Origin: an uncultured Clostridia bacterium
GTDB taxonomy: Bacteria > Bacillota > Clostridia > UMGS1810
Direction: 5' to 3'
Assembly (NCBI GenBank): GCA_934481345.1
Contig: CAKSPF010000008.1
Span: 55,217 to 119,216 of the forward strand
DNA: 64,000 nucleotides
The position numbers and the translations under genes are program-made. Every line of letters begins with the position of its first letter. Position 1 is the stretch's first letter. This document shows, in pieces, positions 26,461 to 35,548 of this stretch. The notes below the pieces were generated by a model that worked only from the letters and a program-made list of their open reading frames with translations, was not told where the DNA came from and did not search any database.

Positions 26461-27849
26461 ATGAAACTTTATAATACACTTACAAGAAAAAAGGAAGAAT
26501 TTGTTCCGATAGAGGAAAACAAGGTAAAGATGTATTCCTGCGGCCCTACGGTTTACAATTATTTTCATATAGGCAATGCGCGTCCTTTTATTATATTCGA
26601 TACACTGAGGAGATATTTTGAATACCGCGGCTACGAGGTTACGTTTGTTCAGAATTTTACGGATATTGACGACAAAATGATAAAAAGAGCAAACGAGGAA
26701 CACATAACGGTAAAAGAGCTTGCGGAAAGATTTATCGCCGAGTATTTTACCGATTCTCACGGGCTCGGAATTAAGGAAGCAAGCGTTCATCCGAGAGCAA
26801 CGGAAAATATAGACGCCATTACCGACATTATTAAGAAACTCGAAGAAAAGGGCTATGCCTACAACGTAAACGGCGATGTTTACTTCCGTGTAAAAAAATT
26901 CAAGGAGTACGGCAAGCTTTCGCATCAGCCGCTTGAAAACCTTGAGGCAGGTGCGAGAATCGAAGTCGGAAGCGATAAAGAAGACCCGATGGATTTTGCC
27001 GTATGGAAATCTCAGAAAGAGGGCGAGCCTGCATGGGACAGCCCATGGGGACCGGGCAGACCGGGCTGGCATATAGAATGCAGCGCCATGGCAAATAAAT
27101 ATCTCGGCAAAACCATAGATATTCACTCCGGCGGACAGGACCTTATCTTTCCGCATCACGAGAATGAAATCGCGCAAAGCGAATGTGCAAACGGCGTATG
27201 CTTCGCAAATTACTGGCTGCACAACGGCTATATAAATGTTAACAATCAGAAAATGAGCAAATCTCTCAATAACTTTTTTACGGTAAGGGATGTTGCGAAG
27301 GAATTTGATTATTCGGTTATAAGATTTTTTATGCTTAGCGCACATTACAGAAATCCCATCAATTTCAGCCATGATTTGCTGTGCCAGGCAAAGGCGGGAC
27401 TTGACAGAATCAAAACCTGTGCCGGAAATCTGGAGTTTTTGCTTAAAAATGCTCCCGGCGGCAATTGCCCGGACGGGGTAAAGGAAAATCTGGAGAAGTA
27501 CCGCAGACAGTTTACAGACGCGATGGATGACGATATTAATACCGCAGACGCAATCGCGGCGATATTTGAGCTTGTAAAATACATTAATACCGATATAGAC
27601 GAAAATTCAACCTCGGAAACTGTAAAGGCTGCTGCCGGTATGCTTGACGAACTCACGGATGTACTTGGAATCAAGCCGGAAACCAAACAGGATTTTCTTG
27701 ATGATGAGATAGAAGATTTGATAAATCAAAGAAACAATGCAAGAAAAGAAAAAGACTTTAAACGCGCCGATGAAATAAGGGATATGCTTAAAGCCAACGG
27801 CATTTTGCTTGAAGATACCCGTCAGGGCGTAAAGTGGAAACGGGTATAA
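26461..27849 (+). CDS. cysS: Cysteinyl-tRNA synthetase
   Basis: 462 residues, normal for class I CysRS. It charges tRNA-Cys with cysteine in the cytoplasm. Visible motifs are the zinc-binding CGPTVYNYFHIGNARPF with its HIGH-like HIGN, WHIECSAM, HSGGQDLIFPHHENEIAQ and the KMSKS loop (KMSKSLNN). The C-terminal helical anticodon domain ends in DTRQGVKWKRV. It is translated in an operon with serine acetyltransferase upstream (3 bases) and Mini-III downstream (1 base). Confidence 0.98.
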   Translation: MKLYNTLTRKKEEFVPIEENKVKMYSCGPTVYNYFHIGNARPFIIFDTLRRYFEYRGYEVTFVQNFTDIDDKMIKRANEEHITVKELAERFIAEYFTDSHGLGIKEASVHPRATENIDAITDIIKKLEEKGYAYNVNGDVYFRVKKFKEYGKLSHQPLENLEAGARIEVGSDKEDPMDFAVWKSQKEGEPAWDSPWGPGRPGWHIECSAMANKYLGKTIDIHSGGQDLIFPHHENEIAQSECANGVCFANYWLHNGYINVNNQKMSKSLNNFFTVRDVAKEFDYSVIRFFMLSAHYRNPINFSHDLLCQAKAGLDRIKTCAGNLEFLLKNAPGGNCPDGVKENLEKYRRQFTDAMDDDINTADAIAAIFELVKYINTDIDENSTSETVKAAAGMLDELTDVLGIKPETKQDFLDDEIEDLINQRNNARKEKDFKRADEIRDMLKANGILLEDTRQGVKWKRV

Positions 27850-27850
27850 T

Positions 27851-28264
27851 ATGGAGAATGTATTTTTGCAGTTTGATGAAAACGAAGTAAACATGATGTC
27901 GCCGCTTGCGCTTGCATATATAGGCGACGCTGTTTACGAGCTTTACATAAGGGCACATGTAATGAAAAAAGGCAATATGCCCGTAAATAAGCTTCACAGA
28001 GCCTCCACTCATTTTGTAAGTGCAAATGCTCAGAGCGATATTATGCACACACTTGAGGACAAACTCAGCGAAGAAGAGCTCAGAATTTTTAAACGGGGAA
28101 GGAACGCTCATTCCTACACTTCGGCAAAAAATGCCGATATTGTTGATTACAGGCGTGCTACCGGATTTGAAGCTCTTATAGGATATATTTTTTTAAAGAA
28201 AGATTACAAAAGACTGGACGAGCTGATTGACATTGCCGTTTCGGTCCGTTCGCAGTCCGAATGA
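27851..28264 (+). CDS. mrnC: Mini-ribonuclease III (23S rRNA maturation)
   Basis: 137 residues, one RNase III catalytic domain without a dsRNA-binding domain. It matures the ends of 23S rRNA in Firmicutes. The signature LALAYIGDAVYELYIR carries the catalytic Asp, and GRNAHSYTSAKNADIVDYRRATGFEALIGY carries the second acidic cluster. It follows cysS directly, as in the Bacillus cysE-cysS-mrnC order. The ATG at 27851 is one base after the cysS stop, so translation is probably coupled. Confidence 0.95.
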   Translation: MENVFLQFDENEVNMMSPLALAYIGDAVYELYIRAHVMKKGNMPVNKLHRASTHFVSANAQSDIMHTLEDKLSEEELRIFKRGRNAHSYTSAKNADIVDYRRATGFEALIGYIFLKKDYKRLDELIDIAVSVRSQSE

Positions 28265-28322
28265 ATAATAAATACGCAGCAGGCAGATACTTTTAACAAA
28301 AAGGTATGCGGAGAGCTGCGGT

Positions 28323-29159
28323 ATGAAAATTAATTACAGGTTAAAAGAAATTTGCTATATGACGGCAGGCGCGCTGTTGTCTGCGCTTGCGCTTGATTTG
28401 TTCCTTACACCGAACAAAATCGCATCGGGAGGTGCATCCGGACTCGGAACAATTCTTTACAACTCTCTCGGAGTGCCCGTTTCCGTTACGGTTTTCGGTG
28501 TCAACATTGTTTTGTTTGTATTTGGCTTTAAGCGGCTTGGCAAAAAGGTAATTTACCGAACCTTTGCAGCCACATTTTTAATGTCGGCATTTATACAGAT
28601 ATTTTCGTTTTTAAAGCCGCTTACGGACGATATGCTTCTGGCAGGCGTTTTCGGCGGAGTAATGCTCGGAGTGGGCTCCGGGCTTACCATAGCAAGCGGT
28701 GCGTCAACGGGAGGAACCGATTTTTTGGCGGTTATATTGAACGGTATCGTAAGTCACATACCGGTTGCCGATTTCATTCTCGGCATAGATTTGATGGTCA
28801 CACTGCTTTCGGGGGTTGTGTTCAAAGATTACGGTCTGCTTTTGTACAGCTTGCCGGCGCTGTATATAAGTACGCGGTTTGTGGACAAGGTTATAGACGG
28901 TTTTCACTATGCAAGACTGGTGTATGTCATAAGCAGCAAAAACCGCGAAATAGCAAAACAGCTTTTAAATAAGCTTGACATGGGCGTTACGGCGCTTTAC
29001 GGCAAGGGAATGTATTCCGACAGGGAACAGATAGTTTTGATGTGTGCCGTGCGGCGGAATGACTTTCCTAAATTCCGCAGGATGGTTGAACAGACAGATA
29101 AAAATGCTTTTATTATTCTAACCGAGGCAAATGAAGTTCTCGGAGAGGGTTTTCAATAA
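28323..29159 (+). CDS. YitT family membrane protein (DUF161/DUF2179)
   Basis: 278 residues. Five to six membrane segments (about 10-170) include ALALDLFLTPNKIASGGASG and GSGLTIASGASTGGTDF, typical of the YitT_membrane domain. A C-terminal cytoplasmic DUF2179 domain (about 215-275) contains GVTALYGKGMYSDREQIVLMC. The physiological role of the family is not settled. It has GGAGAG upstream of the ATG and follows mrnC by 58 bases, possibly in the same transcript. Confidence 0.93.
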   Translation: MKINYRLKEICYMTAGALLSALALDLFLTPNKIASGGASGLGTILYNSLGVPVSVTVFGVNIVLFVFGFKRLGKKVIYRTFAATFLMSAFIQIFSFLKPLTDDMLLAGVFGGVMLGVGSGLTIASGASTGGTDFLAVILNGIVSHIPVADFILGIDLMVTLLSGVVFKDYGLLLYSLPALYISTRFVDKVIDGFHYARLVYVISSKNREIAKQLLNKLDMGVTALYGKGMYSDREQIVLMCAVRRNDFPKFRRMVEQTDKNAFIILTEANEVLGEGFQ

Positions 29160-29210
29160 GACATCGGGGGTTGGAACCGAAATGTCTAAAAAAGAGGGGG
29201 ACAGTTTAAT

Positions 29211-30050
29211 ATGAATAATACTGAATTGGAATTGATTGCTTACAAAGTCAGAAAACATGCAATTTCCGGTGTTTACAGCGCAAAGTCGGGGCATCCCGGC
29301 GGTTCGCTTTCCATTGCGGACATTTTAGCGGTTTTGTATTTTGACTGCATGAATGTAGATCCGAAAAATGCAAAATCACCCGACAGGGACAGATTTGTTC
29401 TTTCAAAAGGACACTGTGCGCCGGCGCTTTACGGAGTGCTTGCGGAGAAAGGTTTTATCCCTAAGGAGGACATAACCACACTCAGAAATATAAACAGTTA
29501 TCTTCAGGGGCATCCCGATATGAAGCATATACCGGGAGTTGATATGTCGACAGGTTCGCTCGGCCAGGGCATTTGCGCTGCAAACGGCATGGCGCTTGCG
29601 GCAAAGCTTGACGGTAAGGATTACCGCGTGTACACCATCCTCGGCGACGGCGAGTGCGAAGAAGGCCAGGTATGGGAGGCAGCAATGTTTGCCGCTCATT
29701 ATAAGCTGGACAACCTTACCGCATTTGTTGACTTTAACGGGCTTCAGATAGACGGTGCGGTTACGGATGTTATGAATCCTACTCCGCTTGATAAAAAATT
29801 CGAGGCATTCGGCTGGAATGTAATATCCATTGACGCACATGATTTTGAACAAATAAAGAATGCACTTAAAGCTGCAAAAGAATACAAAGGAAAGCCGACT
29901 GTAATCATAGCAAAAAGTATTAAGGGCAAGGGCGTTTCTTTCATGGAAAATAACGCTGCATGGCATGGCGCAGCTCCGAATGAGGAGCAGTACAAGCTTG
30001 CAATCGAGGAGCTTGATGCGAAAATTTCCGAACTGGAGGCGAAGTTATAA
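29211..30050 (+). CDS. Transketolase, N-terminal (TPP-binding) subunit
   Basis: 279 residues, corresponding to the first half of transketolase. SGHPGGSLS and SKGHCAPALYG are pyrophosphate-side histidine motifs, and GDGECEEGQVWEAAM with the downstream VDFNG is the thiamine-pyrophosphate/Mg motif. With the C-terminal subunit it moves two-carbon units between ketose and aldose phosphates in the non-oxidative pentose phosphate pathway. The stop codon shares one base with the start of the partner gene (TAATG). Split transketolases are common in Clostridia and Archaea. Confidence 0.96.
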   Translation: MNNTELELIAYKVRKHAISGVYSAKSGHPGGSLSIADILAVLYFDCMNVDPKNAKSPDRDRFVLSKGHCAPALYGVLAEKGFIPKEDITTLRNINSYLQGHPDMKHIPGVDMSTGSLGQGICAANGMALAAKLDGKDYRVYTILGDGECEEGQVWEAAMFAAHYKLDNLTAFVDFNGLQIDGAVTDVMNPTPLDKKFEAFGWNVISIDAHDFEQIKNALKAAKEYKGKPTVIIAKSIKGKGVSFMENNAAWHGAAPNEEQYKLAIEELDAKISELEAKL

Positions 30051-30991
30051 TGTCTGAAAAGAGAATTGCTACAAGAGAGTCATATGGAAAGGCGCTTGCG
30101 GAACTTGGCGAAAAATATGATATAGTTGTTCTTGATGCCGATCTTTCAAAGTCCACAAAAACCGAAACATTCAAGAAAAAATTCCCCGAAAGGTTTATAA
30201 ATATGGGAATTGCGGAACAGAACATGATGAGTACCGCGGCAGGAATCGCTTCATGCGGCAAAATTGTTTTTGCAAGCTCATTTGCAATGTTTGCGGCAGG
30301 CAGAGCATTTGAACAGATAAGAAATTCAATTTGCTATCCCAATCTGAATGTAAAAATCGGCGCAACTCATGCAGGAATATCTGTAGGCGAAGACGGCGCA
30401 ACTCACCAGTGCCTGGAGGATATAGGCATAATGCGGACAATTCCGAATATGATTATTATCAATCCGGCAGACGATGTGGAGGCGAGAGCCGCAGTAGAGG
30501 CAGCCGTTAAGCACAACGGCCCGGTGTATCTCAGATTCGGCCGTCTCGGAGTTCCGGTGATTTTTGATGAAGAGACATATAAGTTTGAAATAGGCAAGGG
30601 CATACAGCTTAAAGACGGTAAGGACGTTACAATCATTGCAACGGGACTTATGGTCGAAAAAGCAATCACGGCAGCGCAAATGCTTGAAGAAAAAGGCATT
30701 GACGCAAGGGTGATAAACATACATACGATTAAGCCTATTGACAGAGATATAATTGAAAAGGCCGCAAAAGAAACCGGCGCTGTTGTAACCTGTGAAGAAC
30801 ATAATATAATAGGCGGTCTCGGGAGTGCGGTGGCGGAAGTTATTGCAGAAACTCACCCGGCTGCTTTGGAGAGAGTCGGCGTTTGCGACAAATTCGGTAA
30901 ATCCGGTGAACCGAACGCACTGCTGGAGGAATACGGACTGACAGCCGAAAACATTGCAGAAAAAGCAATGAAAGCAATAAAAAGAAAATAA
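30050..30991 (+). CDS. Transketolase, C-terminal subunit
   Basis: 313 residues, corresponding to the pyrimidine-binding and C-terminal domains of transketolase. The catalytic Glu is in RFINMGIAEQNMM, GATHQCLEDIGIMR is the phosphate-binding region, and the C-terminal domain includes VEKAITAAQMLEEKGIDARV and CEEHNIIGGLGSAV. It overlaps the upstream subunit by one base and is translated with it to form an alpha2-beta2 enzyme. The same halves occur in DXP synthase, but the split organisation and motif details favour transketolase. Confidence 0.95.
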   Translation: MSEKRIATRESYGKALAELGEKYDIVVLDADLSKSTKTETFKKKFPERFINMGIAEQNMMSTAAGIASCGKIVFASSFAMFAAGRAFEQIRNSICYPNLNVKIGATHAGISVGEDGATHQCLEDIGIMRTIPNMIIINPADDVEARAAVEAAVKHNGPVYLRFGRLGVPVIFDEETYKFEIGKGIQLKDGKDVTIIATGLMVEKAITAAQMLEEKGIDARVINIHTIKPIDRDIIEKAAKETGAVVTCEEHNIIGGLGSAVAEVIAETHPAALERVGVCDKFGKSGEPNALLEEYGLTAENIAEKAMKAIKRK

Positions 30992-31048
30992 AAATTTACG
31001 AAAAGGCAGGGGCAACCTTGCTTTTTCATTTTAAAAGAGGAAAAGCAA

Positions 31049-32566
31049 ATGAAAAAAACAGTTTTTTTAGCATTGATTGTTATGCTGCTCTTCCCGACGG
31101 CGTATGCGTCGGGCACACAAAAGGAAATGAGGGGAGTATGGGTATCTACCGTGTATAATCTGGACTTCCCGTCATCGCCCACGGCAGATTCGCAAAGGCT
31201 TATGGCGGAAACTGATGAAATAATAAGTAATTGCTCCGAAATGGGGTTTAATGCAATATTTTTGCAGGTTCGTCCCGGATCGGACGCAATATATCCGTCT
31301 GCGATATATCCCTGGAGCAGTTATTTAAGCGGTGCGCAGGGACAGGCTCCGTCGGACGGATTTGATCCGCTTAAATACTGGATAGATAAATGCCGCGAAA
31401 AGTCAATAGAACTTCATGCGTGGATAAATCCGTACAGAATTACAAAAAACGGGGATAAAGAATATGCGTCTCTTTCGCAGAGCAATCCTGCCGTAATGCA
31501 TCCCGAATGGACAGTTAAATACTCAGACGGAAATTACTACTATAACCCGGCGCTCCCCGAGGTAAGACAGCTTGTAACCGACGGTGTGAAGGAAATCTTG
31601 CAGAATTATGATGTTGACGGCATACATATGGACGATTATTTTTACCCGGGACAGAATTTTGACGATGCAGTGCAGTATGAGATGTATAACAACGGTGAAT
31701 TTAACAGCATTGAGGACTGGCGGCGCAACAATGTTAATATGCTGGTTAAAACCTTGTATGAAACGGTACATTCTGTGAAAAACAACGCGGTTTTCGGCAT
31801 AAGCCCGGCGGGAATCTGGGATAATAAATCATCAAACCCGCTCGGAAGCGATACCGGAGGCAGAGCGGCATATTCTGCTTTGTTTGCCGACTCGAGAAGA
31901 TGGGTAAAGGAAGGCTGGGTAGATTACCTCGCGCCTCAGATATACTGGGAGTTCGGAAACAAGGCGGCAGATTACGAAACTCTTGTCAGGTGGTGGAGCG
32001 ATGTTTTTAACGGCTCCGAAGCAAAGCTTTATATCGGACTTGCGGATTACAGATGCAATGATGTTTCCGAAAACTCCGTGTGGTATAACGGAGCTGAAAT
32101 TGAAAGACAGATTAATTTTAACCGTTCTTTCGGGAATATTTCCGGCGAAATACATTTCAGATACAAAATGATAAATACCAACAACGCCGTAAAACAGTTG
32201 CTTTCCCGTGTGTATGAACGTGAGGTTCGGGTTTTGATTAACAATTCGGAGATAGAATTTGATCAGCCTCCGATTATAAAAGACAGTCGGACGCTTGTAC
32301 CGATGAGAAAAATATTTGAGGAATTCGGATTTGACGTTGAGTGGAATGACGAAACCAAGACGGTGACAGCGACCAAAAACGCAGAAACAGTCAAAATGCA
32401 GATAGGAAACAACGGCTTTACCGTAAACGGCAGTACATTTAACTGTGATGTTCCACCGTGCATAATAAACAGCAGAACTCTTATTCCCGTGAGAGCACTT
32501 TCCGAGGCGCTTAATTGCAAGGTAGGCTGGGACGGTGAAACAAAGACGGTTTTAATAACGCGGTAA
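31049..32566 (+). CDS. Secreted GHL10-type glycosyl hydrolase with copper-amine-oxidase stalk domain
   Basis: 505 residues with a signal peptide (about 1-20). Residues about 24-375 match the glycosyl-hydrolase-like 10 family (DUF187): EMRGVWVSTVYNLDFP, FNAIFLQVRPGSDAIYPS, HAWINPYRI and the acidic VDGIHMDDYFYPG. Characterised relatives cleave peptide-free peptidoglycan glycans. The C-terminus (about 385-505) is a two-part copper-amine-oxidase N-terminal-like stalk (RTLVPMRKIFEEFGFDVEW, then RTLIPVRALSEALNCKVGW), usually a wall-associating module in clostridial surface proteins. It follows the transketolase pair by 57 bases and ends at a hairpin shared with the convergent serpin gene. Confidence 0.88.
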   Translation: MKKTVFLALIVMLLFPTAYASGTQKEMRGVWVSTVYNLDFPSSPTADSQRLMAETDEIISNCSEMGFNAIFLQVRPGSDAIYPSAIYPWSSYLSGAQGQAPSDGFDPLKYWIDKCREKSIELHAWINPYRITKNGDKEYASLSQSNPAVMHPEWTVKYSDGNYYYNPALPEVRQLVTDGVKEILQNYDVDGIHMDDYFYPGQNFDDAVQYEMYNNGEFNSIEDWRRNNVNMLVKTLYETVHSVKNNAVFGISPAGIWDNKSSNPLGSDTGGRAAYSALFADSRRWVKEGWVDYLAPQIYWEFGNKAADYETLVRWWSDVFNGSEAKLYIGLADYRCNDVSENSVWYNGAEIERQINFNRSFGNISGEIHFRYKMINTNNAVKQLLSRVYEREVRVLINNSEIEFDQPPIIKDSRTLVPMRKIFEEFGFDVEWNDETKTVTATKNAETVKMQIGNNGFTVNGSTFNCDVPPCIINSRTLIPVRALSEALNCKVGWDGETKTVLITR

Positions 32567-32570
32567 ACCG

Positions 32571-32602
32571 AACACCCGACTGCATCTGCAGCCGGGTGTT
32601 TA
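32571..32602. terminator. Hairpin between convergent GHL10 and serpin genes
   Basis: AACACCCG plus CTGC at 32571-32583 pairs with GCAG plus CGGGTGTT at 32588-32600, with one unpaired base opposite another. It lies between two convergent stop codons and can act on both strands. Confidence 0.75.
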
Positions 32603-32605
32603 ATA

Positions 32606-33943
32606 TTATTTGGCAAAAGCATATTCTCCCATAAAGAGAATTTCACCGTTTGCGTCGTCTTTTATTATATAGGTAAACGGTTTGTTGAATTTGATTTCAA
32701 TCGGTATTTCGGGTTCTCTGAAAGAAGTAGTTTCCATCATTATCGCCGTAACAGCGGCGGCTTCGGTGTCCTTTTCGGTTACTTTTATATAGGTTTTGTG
32801 CAGTACATCGGATATGAACATGCTGTCGTTGTCAAACATTCTTTGAAATTCCGCATCTTCCGAAAACGCTTTGTTTATACCTAGTTTCTTCAGAGTTTCT
32901 TTCAGTGTAGCACTGTATTCAAGCTCAAATTTTGGCATAGCAAGCTTTACTTTTGCATACTCAAAATTATCTTTGTTTTCCTCCAAAAACCTTGCAGGGC
33001 TGAATTTGCTGTCTGCTGACATGACATACATGCTTATCCGTGCGTTTACTGTTTCGGTTTTCTCATAATCTCCATCCTCGGTTAATTTGCTTTTTGATGA
33101 GGTATAAGGCAGTTTTACGGCGGTAATTCCGTCTTTTTTTATGTATGCGGTGTCATCGGTTTTATTCATAAAGTCAATTTGTGTTTTTTCGCCGTTTCTG
33201 CTTGTAAATTCATCCTTTCGGGTTTCCTTTTCGTTAAAAGGCTTTTGCCATGCCGCCTTAAAGTATACGGCATTAATCAGCATTGCACTAAAGTCGGGGT
33301 TGTTTGTGATTGATTTGATTTTATTGTCGGTTTTTTCGGCAACCCAGTTGTTTATGGTTTCTACTGCATTTTGGTTGTTAACCTGCTTTGCTTCGGCATT
33401 ATAGTAATCCGCTGTCATTTTTTTGTATCCTGCCGCAAAATCTCCGTGTGCAGAATCGGTATTAATCCAGACGGAATTTGCCATGTCAAGCTTTAAGACG
33501 TTTGTTGACGAATATGTATCTATGAGCTTTTTTGAATAGCCGTTAAATGAATTTAAGTTTTCTATACCGAACGTTTTGAGGATTTCGCTTTCGGTTTCGC
33601 CGGAGGCACCGTTTGCCGCAAGAGCAAAAGCCATTTTTACGGACAACGGAGAAAACATGTAGTTTTTATCGCTCGGCATTTCCGAATTAAGCCTGTCGGC
33701 AAATTCTGCCGCGGCAGCGGTACTGTACGGAGATGTGCCGGGGATTCCGTTTGCGGACGGTTTTTTTCTGTAGGCTTTTATGATTCTGCCGGTCTTGCCT
33801 GTATATGCAAATTGCGATATACCACCCTTTTCCCATTTGCTTTGTGGATACGCTGTGTTGCAGTCCGCCATGCCGGCAGCAAATACCGAAAATATGCCTG
33901 ACGCTAAAGCTGCAATTAAAATAAAAATCAATGACTTTTTCAT
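32606..33943 (-). CDS. Secreted serpin (serine/cysteine protease inhibitor)
   Basis: 445 residues from the ATG at 33943 (GGAAGGAT upstream); an upstream GTG at 33970 is less likely. A signal peptide (about 1-23) is followed by a full serpin fold: SPLSVKMAFALAANGASGETE, NAVYFKAAWQKPFNEKETRKDEF, FELEYSATLKETLKKLGI, hinge DTEAAAVTA, reactive loop IMMETTSFREPE, and FNKPFTYIIKDDANGEILFMGEY. Serpins trap a target protease covalently after loop cleavage. The usual hinge Gly (P15) is Asp here. The scissile bond probably lies near Thr-Thr-Ser, but the target is not predictable. Gut bacteria use serpins against host or microbial proteases. Confidence 0.93.
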   Translation of the reverse strand: MKKSLIFILIAALASGIFSVFAAGMADCNTAYPQSKWEKGGISQFAYTGKTGRIIKAYRKKPSANGIPGTSPYSTAAAAEFADRLNSEMPSDKNYMFSPLSVKMAFALAANGASGETESEILKTFGIENLNSFNGYSKKLIDTYSSTNVLKLDMANSVWINTDSAHGDFAAGYKKMTADYYNAEAKQVNNQNAVETINNWVAEKTDNKIKSITNNPDFSAMLINAVYFKAAWQKPFNEKETRKDEFTSRNGEKTQIDFMNKTDDTAYIKKDGITAVKLPYTSSKSKLTEDGDYEKTETVNARISMYVMSADSKFSPARFLEENKDNFEYAKVKLAMPKFELEYSATLKETLKKLGINKAFSEDAEFQRMFDNDSMFISDVLHKTYIKVTEKDTEAAAVTAIMMETTSFREPEIPIEIKFNKPFTYIIKDDANGEILFMGEYAFAK

Positions 33944-34047
33944 ATTATCCTTCCAAATTTTTCTTTTCACTTATAACACCTTTCACAGAGCAAAAAGGTT
34001 GCATAAAATAAAAAAAGCGGCTGAATGAAAACAGCCGCAAAATTTTA

Positions 34048-34758
34048 TCAACCGCCGAGATAGGCTTTTTTTATGTTGTCGCTTTCCAAAAGTTCCTTGC
34101 CGGTTCCCGAATATGCTATCACTCCGTTTTCCAGAACATATGCTCTGTCTGAAATAGCAAGGGATTTTCCCGCATTTTGCTCAACGAGAAGAATGGTTGT
34201 GCCGTCTTTGTGGATTTCTTTTATAATATCAAATACCTGATCAACCAAAAGCGGTGACAAACCCATTGACGGTTCGTCAAGCATCAGAAGCTTCGGGCGG
34301 CTCATAAGCGCCCTGCCCATAGCGAGCATTTGCTGCTCACCGCCGGAGAGAGTTCCGGCAATCTGATTTTTGCGCTCTTTAAGTCTTGGAAATTTATCAT
34401 ATACGCGCTCAATGTCAAGTTTGATCTGCTTGCTGTTGTTTTGTATATAAGCTCCCATAAGCAGATTTTCATATACGGTAAGCTCCTGGAAAACACGTCT
34501 GCCCTCAGGCACCTGAGTCATTCCGAGTTTAACTATTTTATGAGAGGGAATTTTGTTGACAACCTGTCCCTGATACGTTATAGTTCCGTTTTTTATGGGA
34601 ATAAGCCCCATAATGCTTTGCATGGTAGTGGTTTTTCCGGCACCGTTGGCGCCGATAAGGGTTACTATCTCGCCCTCGTTTACTTCAAAGCTGATACCGC
34701 TGATTGCCTGTATCACACCGTAAAAAACCTCAAGTCCTTTTACTTCAAGCATTGCCAT
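34048..34758 (-). CDS. livF: Branched-chain amino acid ABC transporter ATP-binding protein LivF
   Basis: 236 residues, standard LivF length. Walker A GANGAGKTT, signature LSGGEQQMLAMGRAL, Walker B LLMLDEPSMGLSP and VEQNAGKSLAISDRAYVLENG match the LivF subgroup. With LivG it powers uptake of leucine, isoleucine and valine, or related amino acids, through LivHM. It is the last gene of a five-gene minus-strand operon livJ-H-M-G-F, 15 bases behind livG. Confidence 0.96.
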   Translation of the reverse strand: MAMLEVKGLEVFYGVIQAISGISFEVNEGEIVTLIGANGAGKTTTMQSIMGLIPIKNGTITYQGQVVNKIPSHKIVKLGMTQVPEGRRVFQELTVYENLLMGAYIQNNSKQIKLDIERVYDKFPRLKERKNQIAGTLSGGEQQMLAMGRALMSRPKLLMLDEPSMGLSPLLVDQVFDIIKEIHKDGTTILLVEQNAGKSLAISDRAYVLENGVIAYSGTGKELLESDNIKKAYLGG

Positions 34759-34773
34759 GTTATATTCCCCTCC

Positions 34774-35547
34774 TTACTCTCCGATATATGCTTTTATAAC
34801 TTCGGGATCGTTCAATGCGTCCTTTACCTTGCCCTGGACGAGTGTTGTTCCGAAATTCAAAACGGTTATTTCATCGCAAAGCCCCGACACAAACTTTAAG
34901 TCATGCTCAATCAACAGAATTGTCATATCGAACTTATCTCTTATGAAACGGATTGTTTCCATAAGTTCTTCGGTTTCGTTCGGGTTCATGCCTGCTGCCG
35001 GTTCATCCAGAAGCAGAAGCTTCGGATTTGTGGCAAGCGCTCTTGCGATTTCAAGCTTTCTCTGCTTTCCGTACGGAAGGTTGCAGGCAAGATTGTTTCT
35101 TTCTTCCTCCAAACCGAAGATGCGTAAAAGCTCTTTGGCTCTGTCGCGCATGTTTTTTTCGCATTTGTAATGCGTCGGAAGTCTGAGCATACTTTCAAAC
35201 GGGTTGCAGTGAAATTCCGGTTGATTGTGCAGCCCTGCCAGAACGTTGCGTATTACACTCATGTTGTTGAAAAGACGGATGTTCTGAAAGGTTCTTGCAA
35301 TACCCTTTTGGTTAATTACCTCCTGGGATTTTCCCGTCAAATCCTCGCCGTCCAAAAAGAATTTTCCTGTTGTCGGCTGGTAAACACCTGTAATAAGATT
35401 AAAAATGGTGGTTTTGCCGGCTCCGTTCGGTCCGATAAGACCGTACAGCTGATTTTTCTTGATTTTAAGATTAATGTCCTGTGCAGCTTTAAGACCGCCG
35501 AAGGAAATACCGAGATTTACGGATTCAAACATGTATTTCTCTGCCAT
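34774..35547 (-). CDS. livG: Branched-chain amino acid ABC transporter ATP-binding protein LivG
   Basis: 257 residues from the ATG at 35547, which has GGAGGAAAAG upstream; longer in-frame starts run into livM. Walker A GPNGAGKTT, signature PYGKQRKLEIARALATNPKL, Walker B LLLLDEPAAGMNP and LIEHDLKFV are typical of LivG. The PYGKQRKLEIARAL form of the signature separates LivG from LivF. The livM stop codon is one base upstream, so the two are translated together. Confidence 0.96.
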   Translation of the reverse strand: MAEKYMFESVNLGISFGGLKAAQDINLKIKKNQLYGLIGPNGAGKTTIFNLITGVYQPTTGKFFLDGEDLTGKSQEVINQKGIARTFQNIRLFNNMSVIRNVLAGLHNQPEFHCNPFESMLRLPTHYKCEKNMRDRAKELLRIFGLEEERNNLACNLPYGKQRKLEIARALATNPKLLLLDEPAAGMNPNETEELMETIRFIRDKFDMTILLIEHDLKFVSGLCDEITVLNFGTTLVQGKVKDALNDPEVIKAYIGE

Positions 35548-35548
35548 A

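Noticed and set aside
26242..27372. Long open frame antisense to cysS and the end of cysE
   Set aside because: It lies wholly opposite two certain genes, has no ribosome site or recognisable domain, and its composition is that of a mirrored coding frame.
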